64,000 nucleotides of DNA from Dicyema japonicum (GCA_011109175.1 RDEW01000007.1:1378295-1442294); one strand, 5' to 3'; counted from the first letter of the stretch, positions 33,321-45,540 are shown. The notes: generated by a model not told the origin, from the sequence alone. Program-made: numbers and translations.

Positions 33321-33844
33321 TTGTTTAATTGTTAAAAAAAATTTTTCTTTAAAAAAAATTAATTTTGTCGAAATAATTTTCAATTTTTTCCCCAACTGAT
33401 CCTTTACGGAGTTCTATATTCAATTATCCAATTGGTAATCATTTTTCACTGCCTCAAGACATATTGTTGCGCAAGAATGAAGTAAACAGTCAAGAAATAT
33501 GTATCCAGTTACACGGTCACAGACGCATAGAAAACCAGGATCATTCCTTCTTCCAACTTATCGTGGGGGGATCAAACCTATAAATTAAATATACCATAAA
33601 AAACGCTTATCAGGTCAACAAGGATGACTAAAAATCACACTCAAATTGAAACAAACAGCGATTTTGAAAAAAAACATAAACGTCAATAATGCTGATTTAA
33701 ATTTGTCAATTTTGTGTCTTCACTGGAAGCAGCCGCATTGTGGAAAATTTTAATAAAGCGAGAACATGCTTTAAATATATCCTCAGTGTAAGCGACTATC
33801 CCAAAATTTTTAAGTCAAAAAAATTAAAATAATTAAATTTCATG

Positions 33845-34145
33845 AGTAAAAGCGCCAGTCTGGATGGCTTAGTGTAATAAGTCCCGGACCAAAATCATGA
33901 GATCTCATGTTCGAATTTCCCTGCTGTCCATTCGGTTGAAGGTTCCACGAATCTACGATGCTTTGGGGTTGACGAGTGACGCCGTCATCAATGTTCAGCA
34001 CTGAACTTGGTTGTTTTCTGGACTCACACACAAAAAAGAAAATCACAAGAAGTCAAGAACACTTTCAATGTCTTGGATATGCCTTGGATTAGTTAGCATT
34101 ACTGTTTTTGCGTCTTAAAATAAAGTGTGAGTTCTGCCTAAGGTG
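33845..34145 (+). repeat. tRNA-derived SINE (family S1)
   Basis: The head has an A-box-like TGGCTTAGTGTAATAAG and a B-box-like TGTTCGAATTTCC at 43 bp spacing, as in Pol III promoters. The body (GAAGGTTCCACGAATCTACG, GACGAGTGACGCCGTCATCA) and the AATAAAGTGTG end match the copy at 38,300-38,610. Confidence 0.75.
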
Positions 34146-35009
34146 GGTTTAAGTAATGGAAACGTTACCTACTCCTTGCCGACAAGACTGTGTTATATAC
34201 ATTATAAGCGACGGGTATGGACGGTGACAATCTGATATTGGTCGGGAGACCCTATATTTAAATTAATTCTTATATTTGATCAAATCCAAGACATCGAAGA
34301 CTTGGGGAGGGGACACAAACTGTGCAAGAGATATTAAACTTGGTGAGGATCGCTCACAGAACAAATTGGAAATATGAAACCAATATCTAAGTTTTATTGC
34401 GGTGTTGGAGACGGGCAGCCACTTGTTACGGAAAACTCTAAACTTCGCAATAATTATGAATTACCAGACGTATTGCCTGCAAGATTTCTCTAAAATGGGG
34501 TCTCCAGTATCGCCTTGAGGTGAAAGTCAGGAGATTCCAGGATACTAAAACAAAGACTAGGAAAAACTATACATGGACATCACTTACTTAGAGGATAACT
34601 CATCTCCTCTTTATTTTGGTTTCCACAGGTAGTAAAATAATTTTACCCCCAGTCCTTCAATGATGGAAACCGAAGGTAACTGAAAAGTAACAACTAAAAA
34701 CTAACACTTCCAGTGATCTATCCGCCGTATTTGATGTGTCGCCAGATATTGTAAGCATAAGTAGAAATACGGGTTGATACCTTAAGATTCACTGACACAA
34801 AAATACAGTATAACCATATATTGCTAAAAAACTCCAGAGTATGGTAATTGTGTCAAACATTGGATAAAGGTGTCTGGTGAAGAGTTCATCCTTGTTTTCG
34901 ACCAAAGGAGGAAAAACAGTGGAGAGATATGTGGATTCTTGAAGTCAACTCCAAGAAGAGGTTGATTTCTATCGATTTGGATGAATAATCGCAATGGTAA
35001 TTAAATCTA
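34146..35009 (+). other. Degraded repeat region with a LINE-A-like 3' tail
   Basis: CATGGACATCACTTACTTAG followed by AGGATAACTCATCTCCTCTT (34,571-34,610) matches the LINE-A 3' tail at 1,970-2,020. The sequence before it is probably a decayed LINE-A C-terminus; the sequence after it shows nothing I can name. Confidence 0.45.
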
Positions 35010-35300
35010 AGGTCAGTTCCAAGCTTAGTGGTTTGAATGTCATACTATAACAATAGTCCTGGGTTCGATTCCCCCCGCTGGCTATTTTCTCGAAGGTTTC
35101 TCTTCCTTTTCTTGGTTTCTTATCATTTCTCATTTTACTGAAGTCTCGTCATTCGATTCGTCTACCTCGATTGACGCCCAGTGGCAGGATGACTTCCCCA
35201 TTCCATTGGAGGGGTTCCCATAACTGCGAGGACTGGATGTTTTCTTCCCTTTCCGTTGGTCCTGGATGGACTTGCGTTTGTGCAAATTGATCAGGAATGA
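35010..35300 (+). repeat. Divergent R1-related SINE with a tRNA-like head
   Basis: 35,011-35,087 can fold as a degenerate tRNA: GGTCAGT pairs with GCTGGCT allowing wobble, a D-arm with AGTGG, and GGGTTCGATTCCCC as T-arm. The downstream block CCCATTCCATTGGAGGGGTT followed by CCCATAACTGCGAGG resembles the R1 body. This ties R1 to a tRNA ancestor. Anticodon stem pairing is poor, so it is not a functional tRNA gene. Confidence 0.6.
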
Positions 35301-35418
35301 TGTCAGAAAGTAAATAATATATCTTTTGGGAATATTAAAGTACAAAATTATATAATTTATGAATAAATCAATAAAATAATTAAATATATATTTATAAGAA
35401 CAGAAATTAATTAATTTG

Positions 35419-38201
35419 ATGTGTTTACTGTTATTGATACTCCAATACGTTTCAATGTCAAATTTGTTTGGGATCTTGATAATGGTATCCAATAAAGCTA
35501 ACATCCCCTTTATAAATAATTACTTTAAAAGTAATCAAGCAACCAATTTCAATATATCGCACCACACTGTTGCTATAAAACATAATCCCGCCGAAATGGT
35601 GGATGAACTATGCCAAAAGATTGCCTTAGTGAAACCCAATATTGTCATACACAGCTTTGACGACCAAAAGTGGAAGAAGGCCCCTCTTATTTTAAATTTA
35701 TTAAATTACATAAATATTCCAGTGATGACAATCGAATCCAAAAATAGAATTTTAAAAAATAATGTATTTTAATCTGATAAGGGCAGAATGAAATACGAAT
35801 GACCCCGACTCTGCTAGACGAGGCGAATGCATGGATACTGCTGTTGCAGCAAAATAACTGGACTTGTGTTATTTACATCCACAGTGGGGACAAGATTGGA
35901 CAGTTCATGCTGAGCAGACTTAAAAATATTACAACGAATATACACGTTTGAGTATATTATTGAGGTTAGATTCAACTAGAAATGGTGGTAACACACAAAA
36001 CTAAAAACATTTCTAGGGAATTGTTGAAAATCAAAAGATTTTCCGCGAACATTATTATCGGATTTTTTGAGTAGTCGAGTTGTAAATTTTAGGGAAAACG
36101 TCGCCCTTGACCTTGTTGAGGCGGCAAAAAAATTGAATTTGATGAACCCGCCGTATGTTTGGCTGGTTAACCAACCAATAATAAATTTAAAAACCCCTGA
36201 CGGTTTTCTTTCTGAATATTAAAGGATTGCTAACTCTAGCTAATCACCTGAACGATGAATTGAAGATTATACAGGACGCCATAAATATCATAAACTATAC
36301 CTTCAGATTCTCGAATTTAGTCAACAAGGAGTTCGCACGATTTGATAGTTGTTTCAAGGTACCAAGTAATCCTTTGGACATTTTAAAGTAAACTTATCGG
36401 TACCTCTAGTATTATCACCAAAACGAATTCTGCTGGATTTTCTGGAAAGATTAAATTCTCGTCAAGCGGGGATCGCACGTCAAACGTGTTTAGTTTACTC
36501 AACAAACAAAAAAACAAATTGATTCAAACGGGAGAAGCAATTTTAGTCGATAAACATGTAGTAAGCATATTACATGGAAGATTACTTTGAATATGAATAA
36601 GGGGAACATATTATTTCCCGGAACCTCCCTTCCGATTCCTCTCTGTAATAGAAGAACTGACTTTGGCGTTCCAAAGAACAAACTATTCAGGGTCACTTAC
36701 ATAATTCACTTTTAGGTCATTTCCAAAGAGGTCGTGCCTTATGTTATGAAACATCTTTTGAACCAATCCTGCCTTCCTGGGGAGGTGAAGTGCCTCTATG
36801 TTGATTCTTCCAGTATAATATTTTACTCGAATAGACAACAAAGCACAACATTGCTGTTTTGGATTCCTAATCGACATTTTGAGTTTATATATGAAGGAGT
36901 TAAACCTCCCCCTGGAACTCACTATCACTAACAAAACGTATGGAACCTTCGACAACGTAACGTTCAACTAACTTGTAGCACAAACAATATTTTAAATATT
37001 GGGATGGACTTATAGGAGATTTGGTTAGCGACAAGGTTGATGCTGTGTTCGCGCCTCTCTACATCACAACTGACAGGGCAAAGTTTATATCTTTTACGAT
37101 CGCTTTTGGAAACCAGGAAGTCATAATTGCACAAAATAAAGTAACTTGGCTTGTAAATCTCTCGGAAACCAAAAGAAGTCGATGTCCTCAATTTTCTAGA
37201 ACCATTTTCTGTCCAATTGTGGGTATGGATTTTGATATCAGTGAATATTATTGCTGTCGCTTTATGCTTGTTTGATTCATTCTCGACATATAAATGGGGT
37301 CAGATTATTGGAAGGGTCAATTTCTTGAGTACATTCTGGTTTTCATGGGAGTAGCCGTCAATTCAGGTCTCGGAGAAGGTCGTCCTGTTATTAATATTAG
37401 GTAATCCAAAAGTTTGTCTGGACATGCCTTGTCGTTTTTCTGGGCATTCTTTACTATGTTCATTTCCGCCTCATACACGGCACAATTGGCGGCAATGCTG
37501 GTGGTGGAACAGGCAGAATTCAATGAAGTCGTAAAATATGGATTGCCGGTATGGGAGTTGATTTGTTTTAGGGAATGGTTTTCGGAAGAAGTGAAAATCA
37601 ATTCACCTCCGAAGCCTTAATGTCCTTCGAAATGTTGGAGATATCCAAGAGAATCAAAAAAACATATCCCTCTACGGACGCGGGAATATCAGCCTTAGCG
37701 AACAAGTGGAGTTGATTTGTGACCAAAATTAGAGAAATTGACGGATTAGTGATAGAAAAGGAACGCCTTGTTTACGAAAGCTACAAAGAATGTAATTACA
37801 CAATTCTGCACATGAGTATTACTGACTTCAATTTGGGGATTGGGCTGCAGATAAACAGCTCTTACAAACCAATCCTAGATAATTTGATAAGACGTCTAAT
37901 AATGAGTAAGAACGAAGTAAGCCTCATTGTAGACGATGAGATCAATAAATTGGAGATAAAGTGGCATTTGAAATTTGCCAAAAATAACTGTTCTTTGGAG
38001 ATTGACAACTTGTTAGGAAATTTCTACAAAACAGCGGGTTTGATTAAATATGTTATTTAAGGTTTATTTGCAACCACCGTTTTTGGGATTTTTGTAAGTC
38101 AGTTAGTTCTTATTCTTGAAATATTGTCATTCAACAATTTTAAAATATTAAGAAAGTGTGCCAAATTATTTTGGATTAATTTAAAGAAAATAAACCGATA
38201 A
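35419..38201 (+). CDS. GRIN1: Ionotropic glutamate receptor, NMDA-type GluN1-like
   Basis: Spliced reading gives all iGluR regions in order: amino-terminal domain (PPYVWLVNQPIINLKTPDG near 36,140), lobe S1 (QHCCFGFLIDILSLYMKELN; APLYITTDRAKFISF), M1 (LWVWILISVNIIAVALCLF), pore loop FWFSWGVAVNSGLGEG with the Asn of the Q/R/N site, M3 FFTMFISASYTAQLAAMLVV, lobe S2 and M4. Introns include 35,764-35,786, 35,946-35,969, 36,071-36,092, 36,203-36,224, 36,388-36,409, 36,558-36,580, 36,692-36,715, 36,813-36,834, 36,957-36,978, 37,379-37,400, 37,549-37,571, 37,706-37,732 and 38,038-38,061. The order and gapless stretches favour GluN1 over GluN2. The pore helix reads SYTAQLAAM, not SYTANLAAF. A lost G near 37,348 and a lost A near 37,407 shift the frame, and joints near 35,980-36,015 and 37,140-37,176 are unresolved. 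Start 35,419 gives a hydrophobic leader. Confidence 0.9.
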
Positions 38202-38299
38202 ATATTAATATTCACTAATTTTCTTTTAATAAAAATTAGTAATTCTTAGTGTTTATTTTTTGAAGCTGTTAGTTTAGTATTAAATAATGTTAACTATTT

Positions 38300-38610
38300 T
38301 TTCCCCGTGGCATAGTAGTTAGGTGTTGGGCTTAAGTGGCTTAGGCTACAAGTTCGAATCTCGCTAATGTTCACCTGGTGGAAGGTTCCACGCATCTACG
38401 ATGCAGAAAGGGTTTGACGAATGACGCCGTCATCAGTGGATACTCACTGCGGAACTGGATTGTCTAGAAAGGACACTCACACAAGAAAAAGAAAAAAAGA
38501 AGTGAAGATCATTCCTTGGTTCTACGATTAGTTAAAATTAACTGTTCTTTACTTAAATAAAGTGTGTGTCCTTCCTATGCGGAGCTATAAATACTATGGC
38601 TCTCGTGAAA
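38300..38610 (+). repeat. tRNA-derived SINE (family S1), second copy
   Basis: A-box-like TGGCATAGTAGTTAGGTG and B-box-like AAGTTCGAATCTC, then the S1 body with GACGCCGTCATCAG and the AATAAAGTGTG end. It lies about 100 bp downstream of the GluN1 stop. Confidence 0.8.
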
Positions 38611-38739
38611 AGGCTTTAATTATTATTATTTTTCCCCAAGGACAATGTCGTTTCCTGGAGACAAGTTCTGGAACGCTGGAACGAGTCAGGAGTTAGTTAG
38701 TTTGGTTACCCTTGGTCTTTGAATAATTTTAATTTAATT

Positions 38740-39240
38740 TAAAAGAGCACATAATTTAGGAAGCTTGAATGACCAGCTGTTTCCTCTGAAGATAGCTATC
38801 GAGATACGCCCTCGAAGCCAACTTTGTTGACCCTTTGGATCATTGAGCCGATCTTGCAGACTAGATCGTCCGCTTATGGGCCAAGAATTTTTGACGTCTC
38901 AACAGCAAATGGTACATAGTATCCTCCGAAATGCTCTCTGGAGCGAGTCATCTTCCTACACTTACCTCTCTCATTCGTAAACTCTCTTAGTCAATTCAGA
39001 TCCTTTCCCTCTCTTAAGCCTCTCCCAACCTCGAGGACCATAGAATGGGTAGTTCTCAGTCGTCTACGGAGGATCGTCAGAGGCGAAGAAGTCGTCCATG
39101 GTCAAACTAACTGGGGCTTCTGGTCAATTCAATGTGTCCAAAAAGCATTCATCTAACTTCAGTGATTAAATCAAGATTGGGTCATGAGTCCAGGAAAATG
39201 TGGAAGAGAAGTTCAAGATCTGTTTGCTCGCCCTGGAGCA
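38740..39240 (-). mobile_element. Degenerate RLE-type LINE C-terminus
   Basis: Minus reading around 38,930-38,830 gives PFAVETSKILGP, a stop, then ADDLVCKIGSMIQRVN, matching the VVETTGGISGK...LKKLGRL end of LINE-B and LINE-C at lower similarity. It probably belongs to a third, older family. Confidence 0.5.
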
Positions 39241-39373
39241 TCAGTTATATACTTGGAAAATCTCTGGGAGCGATCTGACTCAGCAGCGTTATAAAAAATG
39301 TGGTAATAACTCAACTAATAAAAAATAATTAATAAACGAATCAAAAACAATTTTGTTAAAAATTAGACTATGA

Positions 39374-40032
39374 TTATTCATGACCACTCATAACTTGATA
39401 GTTTCTCTTAAAAATGTCCAACTCGCTAACAATCTGGTCTACCTCCTCGGGTTCAGAAATGCCAGATTCCTCCTGAAAGTAATAATCAAGGTCATACTCT
39501 TTGTCTTCTTTCCTCCTCCTCTTGGATCTTCCTCAGTTTTGGAAGCAAAAACACAGAGACCAAAGTCAAGGAGGCAATCAGAAACTAAAATGAGAATATT
39601 GAGTACCATTGGATTAAAGATAACGTCACGAATCTGAACTTGAGGACGTTCGATGAAGAACATTAGTTTGGTAAGAGCCCTGATCTTAAGAGGATTCGAA
39701 GGCACAACTTCCACACTTCCAAGCTGAAGTAAATTGAGTTTTCTGGCCCGAACAGACAATCTGGGAGAAATATCGAGTCTAGCTGATTCAAATGAAAAAT
39801 GAGGGGATTCCACTTGGAGAATGTACGATCCGGGGACCAGTCTGTTGAATGAGAAAGAATTGTCGGGTTTGGGAAATGTTGTGTATAACACTCTTCCGTC
39901 GTCAATGAGTTGAATGGAAACTGCTTTCAGCCATTGGTTGTTAGTCTCGTTCTTATTTTGAAGAATTCCATTAATGGAGGCAGTCATACTTTGCATTTGA
40001 TTACATAACAGAAGAAACAGGCACAACATCAC
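39374..40032 (-). CDS. EMC7: ER membrane protein complex subunit 7
   Basis: Three exons; introns 39,585-39,606 (22 bp) and 39,473-39,497 (25 bp). EMC7 is the lumenal beta-sandwich subunit of the ER membrane protein complex, which inserts tail-anchored and multipass proteins. There is a signal peptide (LCLFLLLCN), the beta-sandwich core with VPGSYILQVESPHFSFESAR and VRARKLNLLQLG, then FNPM joined to one membrane helix FLIASLTLVSVFLLPK and a charged cytosolic tail ending GHE before TAA at 39,374-39,376. The NPM-helix join across intron 1 matches the family exactly. No frameshifts; intact. The start is 53 bp from the R1 SINE at 40,085, so the promoter is short or lies within the repeat. Confidence 0.95.
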
Positions 40033-40084
40033 CAGTTAATTATTATTATTTAAATATTTTTATTTTATTTTAAAAACTTAATAA

Positions 40085-40415
40085 CGAATACACCGCCACG
40101 TGGTCCATGTGCTGCTACGTGGCTAATTGGTTGAAGTTTTCTGATTGTTTCGTTTGTTCCTTTCCTTTCCTATTATAGTGACGTCATGTGATCCACCTGT
40201 CTAGGTGGCGCCCAGTGCCAGGCCGGCACGAAAAAGGATCATTTGCTCTCCCCCACTCCACTGGAGGGGTTTCCACAACTGAAAGTATGGACGTCTTTTA
40301 CTCTTTATGTTGATTTTGGATGGACTCTGTAGAAGTGTAAACTGGGTACATTTAATTAGTTGTTTACTTTAACTTCTTTCTCGGTGTATCCGGGTTAATA
40401 AATTAAAATTACTGC
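40085..40415 (+). repeat. R1 SINE-like repeat, complete copy
   Basis: About 330 bp. The head holds TGGCTAATTGGTTGAAG, similar to a tRNA A box, the body GCGCCCAGTGCCAGGCCGGC and GAGGGGTTTCCACAACTG. The last 60 bp (TTTAATTAGTTGTTTACTTT through TCTTTCTCGGTGTATCCGGG) are close to the 3' end of LINE-A at 8,396-8,460. Confidence 0.85.
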
Positions 40416-40599
40416 TACAATGCTTTTCGGAAAGCTCGAGTCCATCTGGCCTGTCTCATTGTGGGCATCACAACCTTACATGCTTACAGGAGAAAAACTG
40501 GACAATTAGACTGTCTGTGGGGATGTTCAAGTTTATCTGGCGCGTCTTCACTGTGAACATCAGCATTGTCAGTGCCAACTAATTAAATGACCCCACTAT

Positions 40600-41700
40600 C
40601 TAATAATTCCCACACTCTCTTTGAGTGGTCTGCCAGTGATCCCAGCGTCTTCTGTAAGTGTCTTTTCGAATTTCTGAGAAGTAACTCGATCGGGGTATCT
40701 TTCTTCAAAACTTGTCGTACATCTTCCGCATGAATAACTTATCCTCGAAATAAATTTCCTGATTCCCTCATAAACACAGGAAACCCCAACTATTTTTTTG
40801 GTGACTCTTTCTGAAAGGCAGTAGCGCTCGATCCCCTTCTATGTGAAGGGAGAAGGTGCACAATTTTCCTCTTAAATTTTCACGGAGAAAGAGCAAGAAT
40901 CCAGGCAGAACAACCGTATTCGACGGTCGGAGCAATTATTTGATCATAAAATTTGTGGATGCAGGCCACGAGAGAGAAGGAGCTCTTCGTGTAATAACCT
41001 TTAAAACATTCCACTTTTGAGCCTCCTAGTCATGGTTTCTTCAGCACGATGAGTGAATGCCATTAACTCGTCAAAGGCAACACCAAGGATCTTTTCCCAT
41101 TTTGTGAATGGGATGCAGATGTCTTCGATGAATAACTCAGGTTCTCCCTTTAACCTCATATCTGTAGTAAAAAGGATAAACTGGGATTTGGAGGTTGATA
41201 TTGATAACATTTTGGTGAAGAGCCAGTCATCCACCAAGTTAAATTGTGACTGGAGAACTATCTCTAGCGGCAATAATATAGCCATCTAGAAACAAATCAA
41301 ATAAAATCGGAAGCAGAGGGGATCCGTGTGGGACCTTGTTAGGAAGTAAGCCAGATCTTAGATTTGCTCAATAAACGCGAATTCTTCCTCTTGGATCAAC
41401 AGCCATGTTAGAACGCATGTATTGGCATACAAGGGAGGATTAACATAAGAATAAGACTCTCAACCACTTTTGAAATGGTGTAAATTGTGGAGACGGCGAT
41501 AAGAAGATAGTTTATGTTTCGGTTTTCTCGTCTTCAAGATCGGCGTAATTAGTGAGTTTTTCCAGATATTCAAAATTGTGTGTGAAATGAGAAAAAAATG
41601 TATAAATCCTTTAACACTATCATCGTCCGAAGACCTAGGTGTTTGAGGTGATACCAGAGACACCATCGGGACCACTAGAGCGGGTGGTATGTAATGTAGT
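40600..41700 (-). mobile_element. LINE-A RT fragment, degraded
   Basis: The minus frame 41,285-41,001 gives KWEKILGVAFDELMAFTH; 41,675-41,460 gives WKNSLITPILKTRKPKHKLS, the RT entry motif. The segment between holds remnants of the palm. Further 3' coding (about 40,980-40,600) is decayed. Confidence 0.65.
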
Positions 41701-42159
41701 TATGGACTAGTTCACAACTTGCAGATTAAAAAACTAGTCTGGTTCGCGGGCTTTGGTCTGTATCGCTTCACATGCAGGGAATGGGACAATTTCTTGTAAT
41801 TAACTCAAATTAGTTGCGATACTCTGCTAAACAAAATACAGAGTCTTCTAGGTCTTCTTCAAGGTATCTTATTTGTAATATGTAAGGATAACCTCGGGTT
41901 AAAGTTCTTGTGGGAATAGAGGAATGAAGATCTTATCGGTTTTCAAAATCACTGACGACATTAACTTGGTGCCTTGTCAATTGAAAATTTTTCACAGCGA
42001 AACCGGGAAGGCTATCCCGGCATGCTCTAACAGAGACTTAACTTGGTACGATGTTCCTCCCTCGAGACCACACAAGCACGTATCGGCCGTACAATTGATG
42101 CTCGTAGTAGCACGTACCTGCTCATCGTTTCATGCAATTAGGAAATACAGAGGCCTTTG

Positions 42160-42530
42160 AGGGGGGGACCTTTCCAGAAGTCCGACACTACCTTTTTTCA
42201 CTGGCTTTGATCTTCAGAGAATTTGTTCAGGATATAAACGGGGCCAGGAAGCACAAGCATAGAACATGCATGGTTCGATGTACTGTTTGTAGATAGAATT
42301 CAGGACTGGATGGTTTCCGACTCTCCATAATCCTAAGAGGATTTTCACAGACATTCTCTTACTTTTGATAATCACGTTTTCGACAGACTGGGAAAACACA
42401 TGTGCATGTCGAATATGATTCCCAGGATTTTCGGATGTTTGCCAAATGGGATTTCAGCATTATCAACTTTTAGCTCTACCGTCCGTCTGCTTAGTTTTCC
42501 ATCGGAAGTGAATTGCTTTGTAGGATACCA
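42160..42530 (-). mobile_element. LINE-A RT thumb fragment
   Basis: HPVLNSIYKQYIEPCMFYAC matches the thumb segment of other LINE-A copies, e.g. 43,360-43,420. Both ends are truncated. Confidence 0.65.
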
Positions 42531-42579
42531 TATTAACCTTATTTCATATTAAACTTAAAATAAAAAAATAAATTAATAT

Positions 42580-42798
42580 TTAATTATCAATGTGTGCATT
42601 GTAAGATAAGGCCTCCAAGTACTCATCTGTCTTTGACTTAACAAAATTGAGTGATCCTCTTGTAATAAATATGTGTGTTTCATCCAAATCATTAAGAATA
42701 AATTTATTATCAGAAGAACACTCATCGTCTATTTTAAGAAGGAGTTGTTTTATTGTAGACTCGCATTCAATCAGAATACCTTTTGACGTGTACACCAT
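42580..42798 (-). CDS. GTF2H5: TFIIH subunit 5 (TTDA)
   Basis: Single-exon, 72-codon frame matching GTF2H5/TTDA/Tfb5, the smallest TFIIH core subunit, which binds the C-terminus of p52 and stimulates XPB in nucleotide excision repair and transcription initiation. The diagnostic start KGILIECESTIKQLLLKIDD and the block KFILNDLDETHIFI are present, and length fits the 71-residue human protein. The start is the ATG at 42,796-42,798; one codon upstream is GTG. It is flanked on both sides by LINE-A remnants. Confidence 0.95.
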   Translation of the reverse strand: MVYTSKGILIECESTIKQLLLKIDDECSSDNKFILNDLDETHIFITRGSLNFVKSKTDEYLEALSYNAHIDN

Positions 42799-42889
42799 CA
42801 CGAACTATCATAAATATAATAATTAAATTAAATTAATAATTAATTTTTTGAGAATAATAAAATAATTACGTAATAAAATCTCCTATTCC

Positions 42890-43720
42890 ACATCTTTAAT
42901 CACTAAATTTCTACCGAACGGGGTCCCGCAAAGATCCCCTCTCCCATTCTATCCAACCTATTCATGAGCGACATGCCTTCCTACAGCTGCGACGATACCC
43001 TATTTCTTGCTTACGCCGATGACTTAATCCTGTGAACAAGAGTCAGTGCATCCACACAGCGGGTACCCGCTTACAAGATTCATTGGATAACCTGAACTGT
43101 TGGCTTACGAAGAAACAACTACATACAAGTCCTGAAAAGTCGTGCTCTATGATCTTTACTTCCAATATAAAATTGACTAACTTGGTTCCTCCATTGACTT
43201 TAAATGGAATAACAATCCCCTCCACAAATTCAACCGAAATACTTGGGGTCACATATGACCCACTAATGACCTTCAGAAACATGTGAGCAACATAATCTCC
43301 TTTTCCCAGAGAAAATTAAACTTTGTAAAAACGCTACTTGGATACTACAAGAGATGGTTCCACCCAACAGTAGATCATCTCTATTACCAATACATACTTC
43401 CGTCAATCAGTTACTGCTGCGCGGCATGGGGTACTAACATATCTTACACCAACCTAAAGAAATTAAACTCCTTCCAAGAGACAGTAACGAAAACCCTACA
43501 AAGATCCACCTCCTCGTCATTAAAACCAACCACGTTCGAGGAACTCGTGGGGAAAACGGGAGCTCAGTCAAAACCCCCTAAACTTCCAAAAATGATTCGT
43601 TCATACAGGAAGTGTGTCGGCACTCGGAAAGAACACCGAGGAAAGATGAGGCGGCTGCTCAAGGGGGCAAAAATGACCTGACGGCCCCTACTATCCTTTG
43701 TTTTGTCGGTGATTCTTGAT
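42890..43720 (+). mobile_element. LINE-A 3' half, plus strand
   Basis: LNGVPQRSPL-type palm, LFLAYADDLIL (43,000-43,035, YADD retained), LNCWLTKKQLHTSPEKS, ILGVTYDPLMTF, then SYCCAAWGTNISYTNLKKL and the C-terminal HRGKMRRLL. Only a few frameshifts (near 43,035 and 43,283). The C-terminus is close in sequence to the fragment at 62,000-62,340. Confidence 0.8.
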
Positions 43721-43910
43721 TTTTAAATTTAAAAAAAGTACCCAGATGTTTCAAATTCCCAAATTGGCCATAAATAGTTTAGGAACAATTTTGAACCAAT
43801 TTAAGGGACTTTACTGTATTTATTATTATAAATCCATTATGCTTGAACCACAATTAGTAAACTATTAATATTAATTTCAATATATAAATGGAAATATCTA
43901 ATCAGTTTGA

Positions 43911-44744
<834 letters not shown>

Positions 44745-44745
<1 letters not shown>

Positions 44746-45240
44746 TAGATCTTGTATATTAGTTCGATAGTACCGTTTATTGTGGGTGAATATGCCACAC
44801 GGCTTCCTCACAAGGACCTCAAATGGGGTTGCCCTTATTGGTAGTCCTGTGATTCGAGAGATTGTTTTAGTTCTTTTTGATTGAGGTGAGTTGATCTTAT
44901 CAATGTTTGTTTTACCAAGTTTTGTTCCCCAAGCTGCAGTTCGATAACTTATAGTGGGCTCGATGAATTGGGTGTACAACTTGGGTGATGACCGGTTTGA
45001 GGATCCTTTAAAATTTGAGACGATCGCTTTCATGAAGTTAAGCTTTCGTGTCGAAGCACTAATTACGTTTCCCACATTTGTGCTGAATGTCATGAGGGCG
45101 TCAAATGGTACTCCCAGAATCTTAGCATTTTCTTGTGTGGGATAAGTTTACCATTCAAAAACAGTTCGGCGGAATAATTTGATAGCCTACAATTCGACGT
45201 AAAGAGAGAGGTCGAGGACTTTTCTGTAGACTTTAACAAA
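44745..45240 (-). mobile_element. LINE-A insertion ending the cathepsin gene
   Basis: The minus frame reads LLKSTEKSSTSLFTSNCRLS, MTFSTNVGNVISASTRKLNF and SYRTAAWGTKLGKTNIDKIN, ending with a C-terminal tail next to the cathepsin break. The element's 3' end faces the protease coding sequence. Confidence 0.75.
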
Positions 45241-45339
45241 AAATTGTAGAATGGATAATGAAGCCAATATACAAAGGTACCCATTATTTGATTGTTTGGA
45301 TACAGAGAAATACCCTGTAGTAGAACAAAATTATTCATT

Positions 45340-45540
45340 TTATTGCGGACTACCCCACGGTTCTCCTTATCAATCTTTTCCTCCACGACCTACCAAATTA
45401 CGAGGAAGAATTTTTTTATTATCCTACGCAGATTATGCCCAGCACGATGATAAACTAAGATTTAAAATATTTAAAGACAATTATGCTCAAATCACACAAT
45501 AAATCGTACGAGAGTGGAAAGGTCTCATATATACTCGTTA
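45340..45540 (+). pseudogene. LINE RT fragment fused to a second cathepsin prodomain piece
   Basis: 45,350-45,434 reads as LINE-A RT up to FLLSYAD, then switches into YAQHDDKLRFKIFKDNYAQI of the cathepsin prodomain. From 45,430 to 45,540 the DNA nearly duplicates 44,066-44,170, with a five-base deletion where ATGGC is lost. The switch falls inside the codons of the YADD box. Confidence 0.75.

Noticed and set aside
35011-35087. Functional tRNA gene
   Set aside because: Acceptor and T-loop look right but the anticodon and T stems are badly paired and the sequence runs into a SINE body.
37021-37275. Bacterial-type periplasmic amino-acid binding protein
   Set aside because: The APLYITTDRAKFISF segment is in frame with iGluR membrane and pore segments on both sides.
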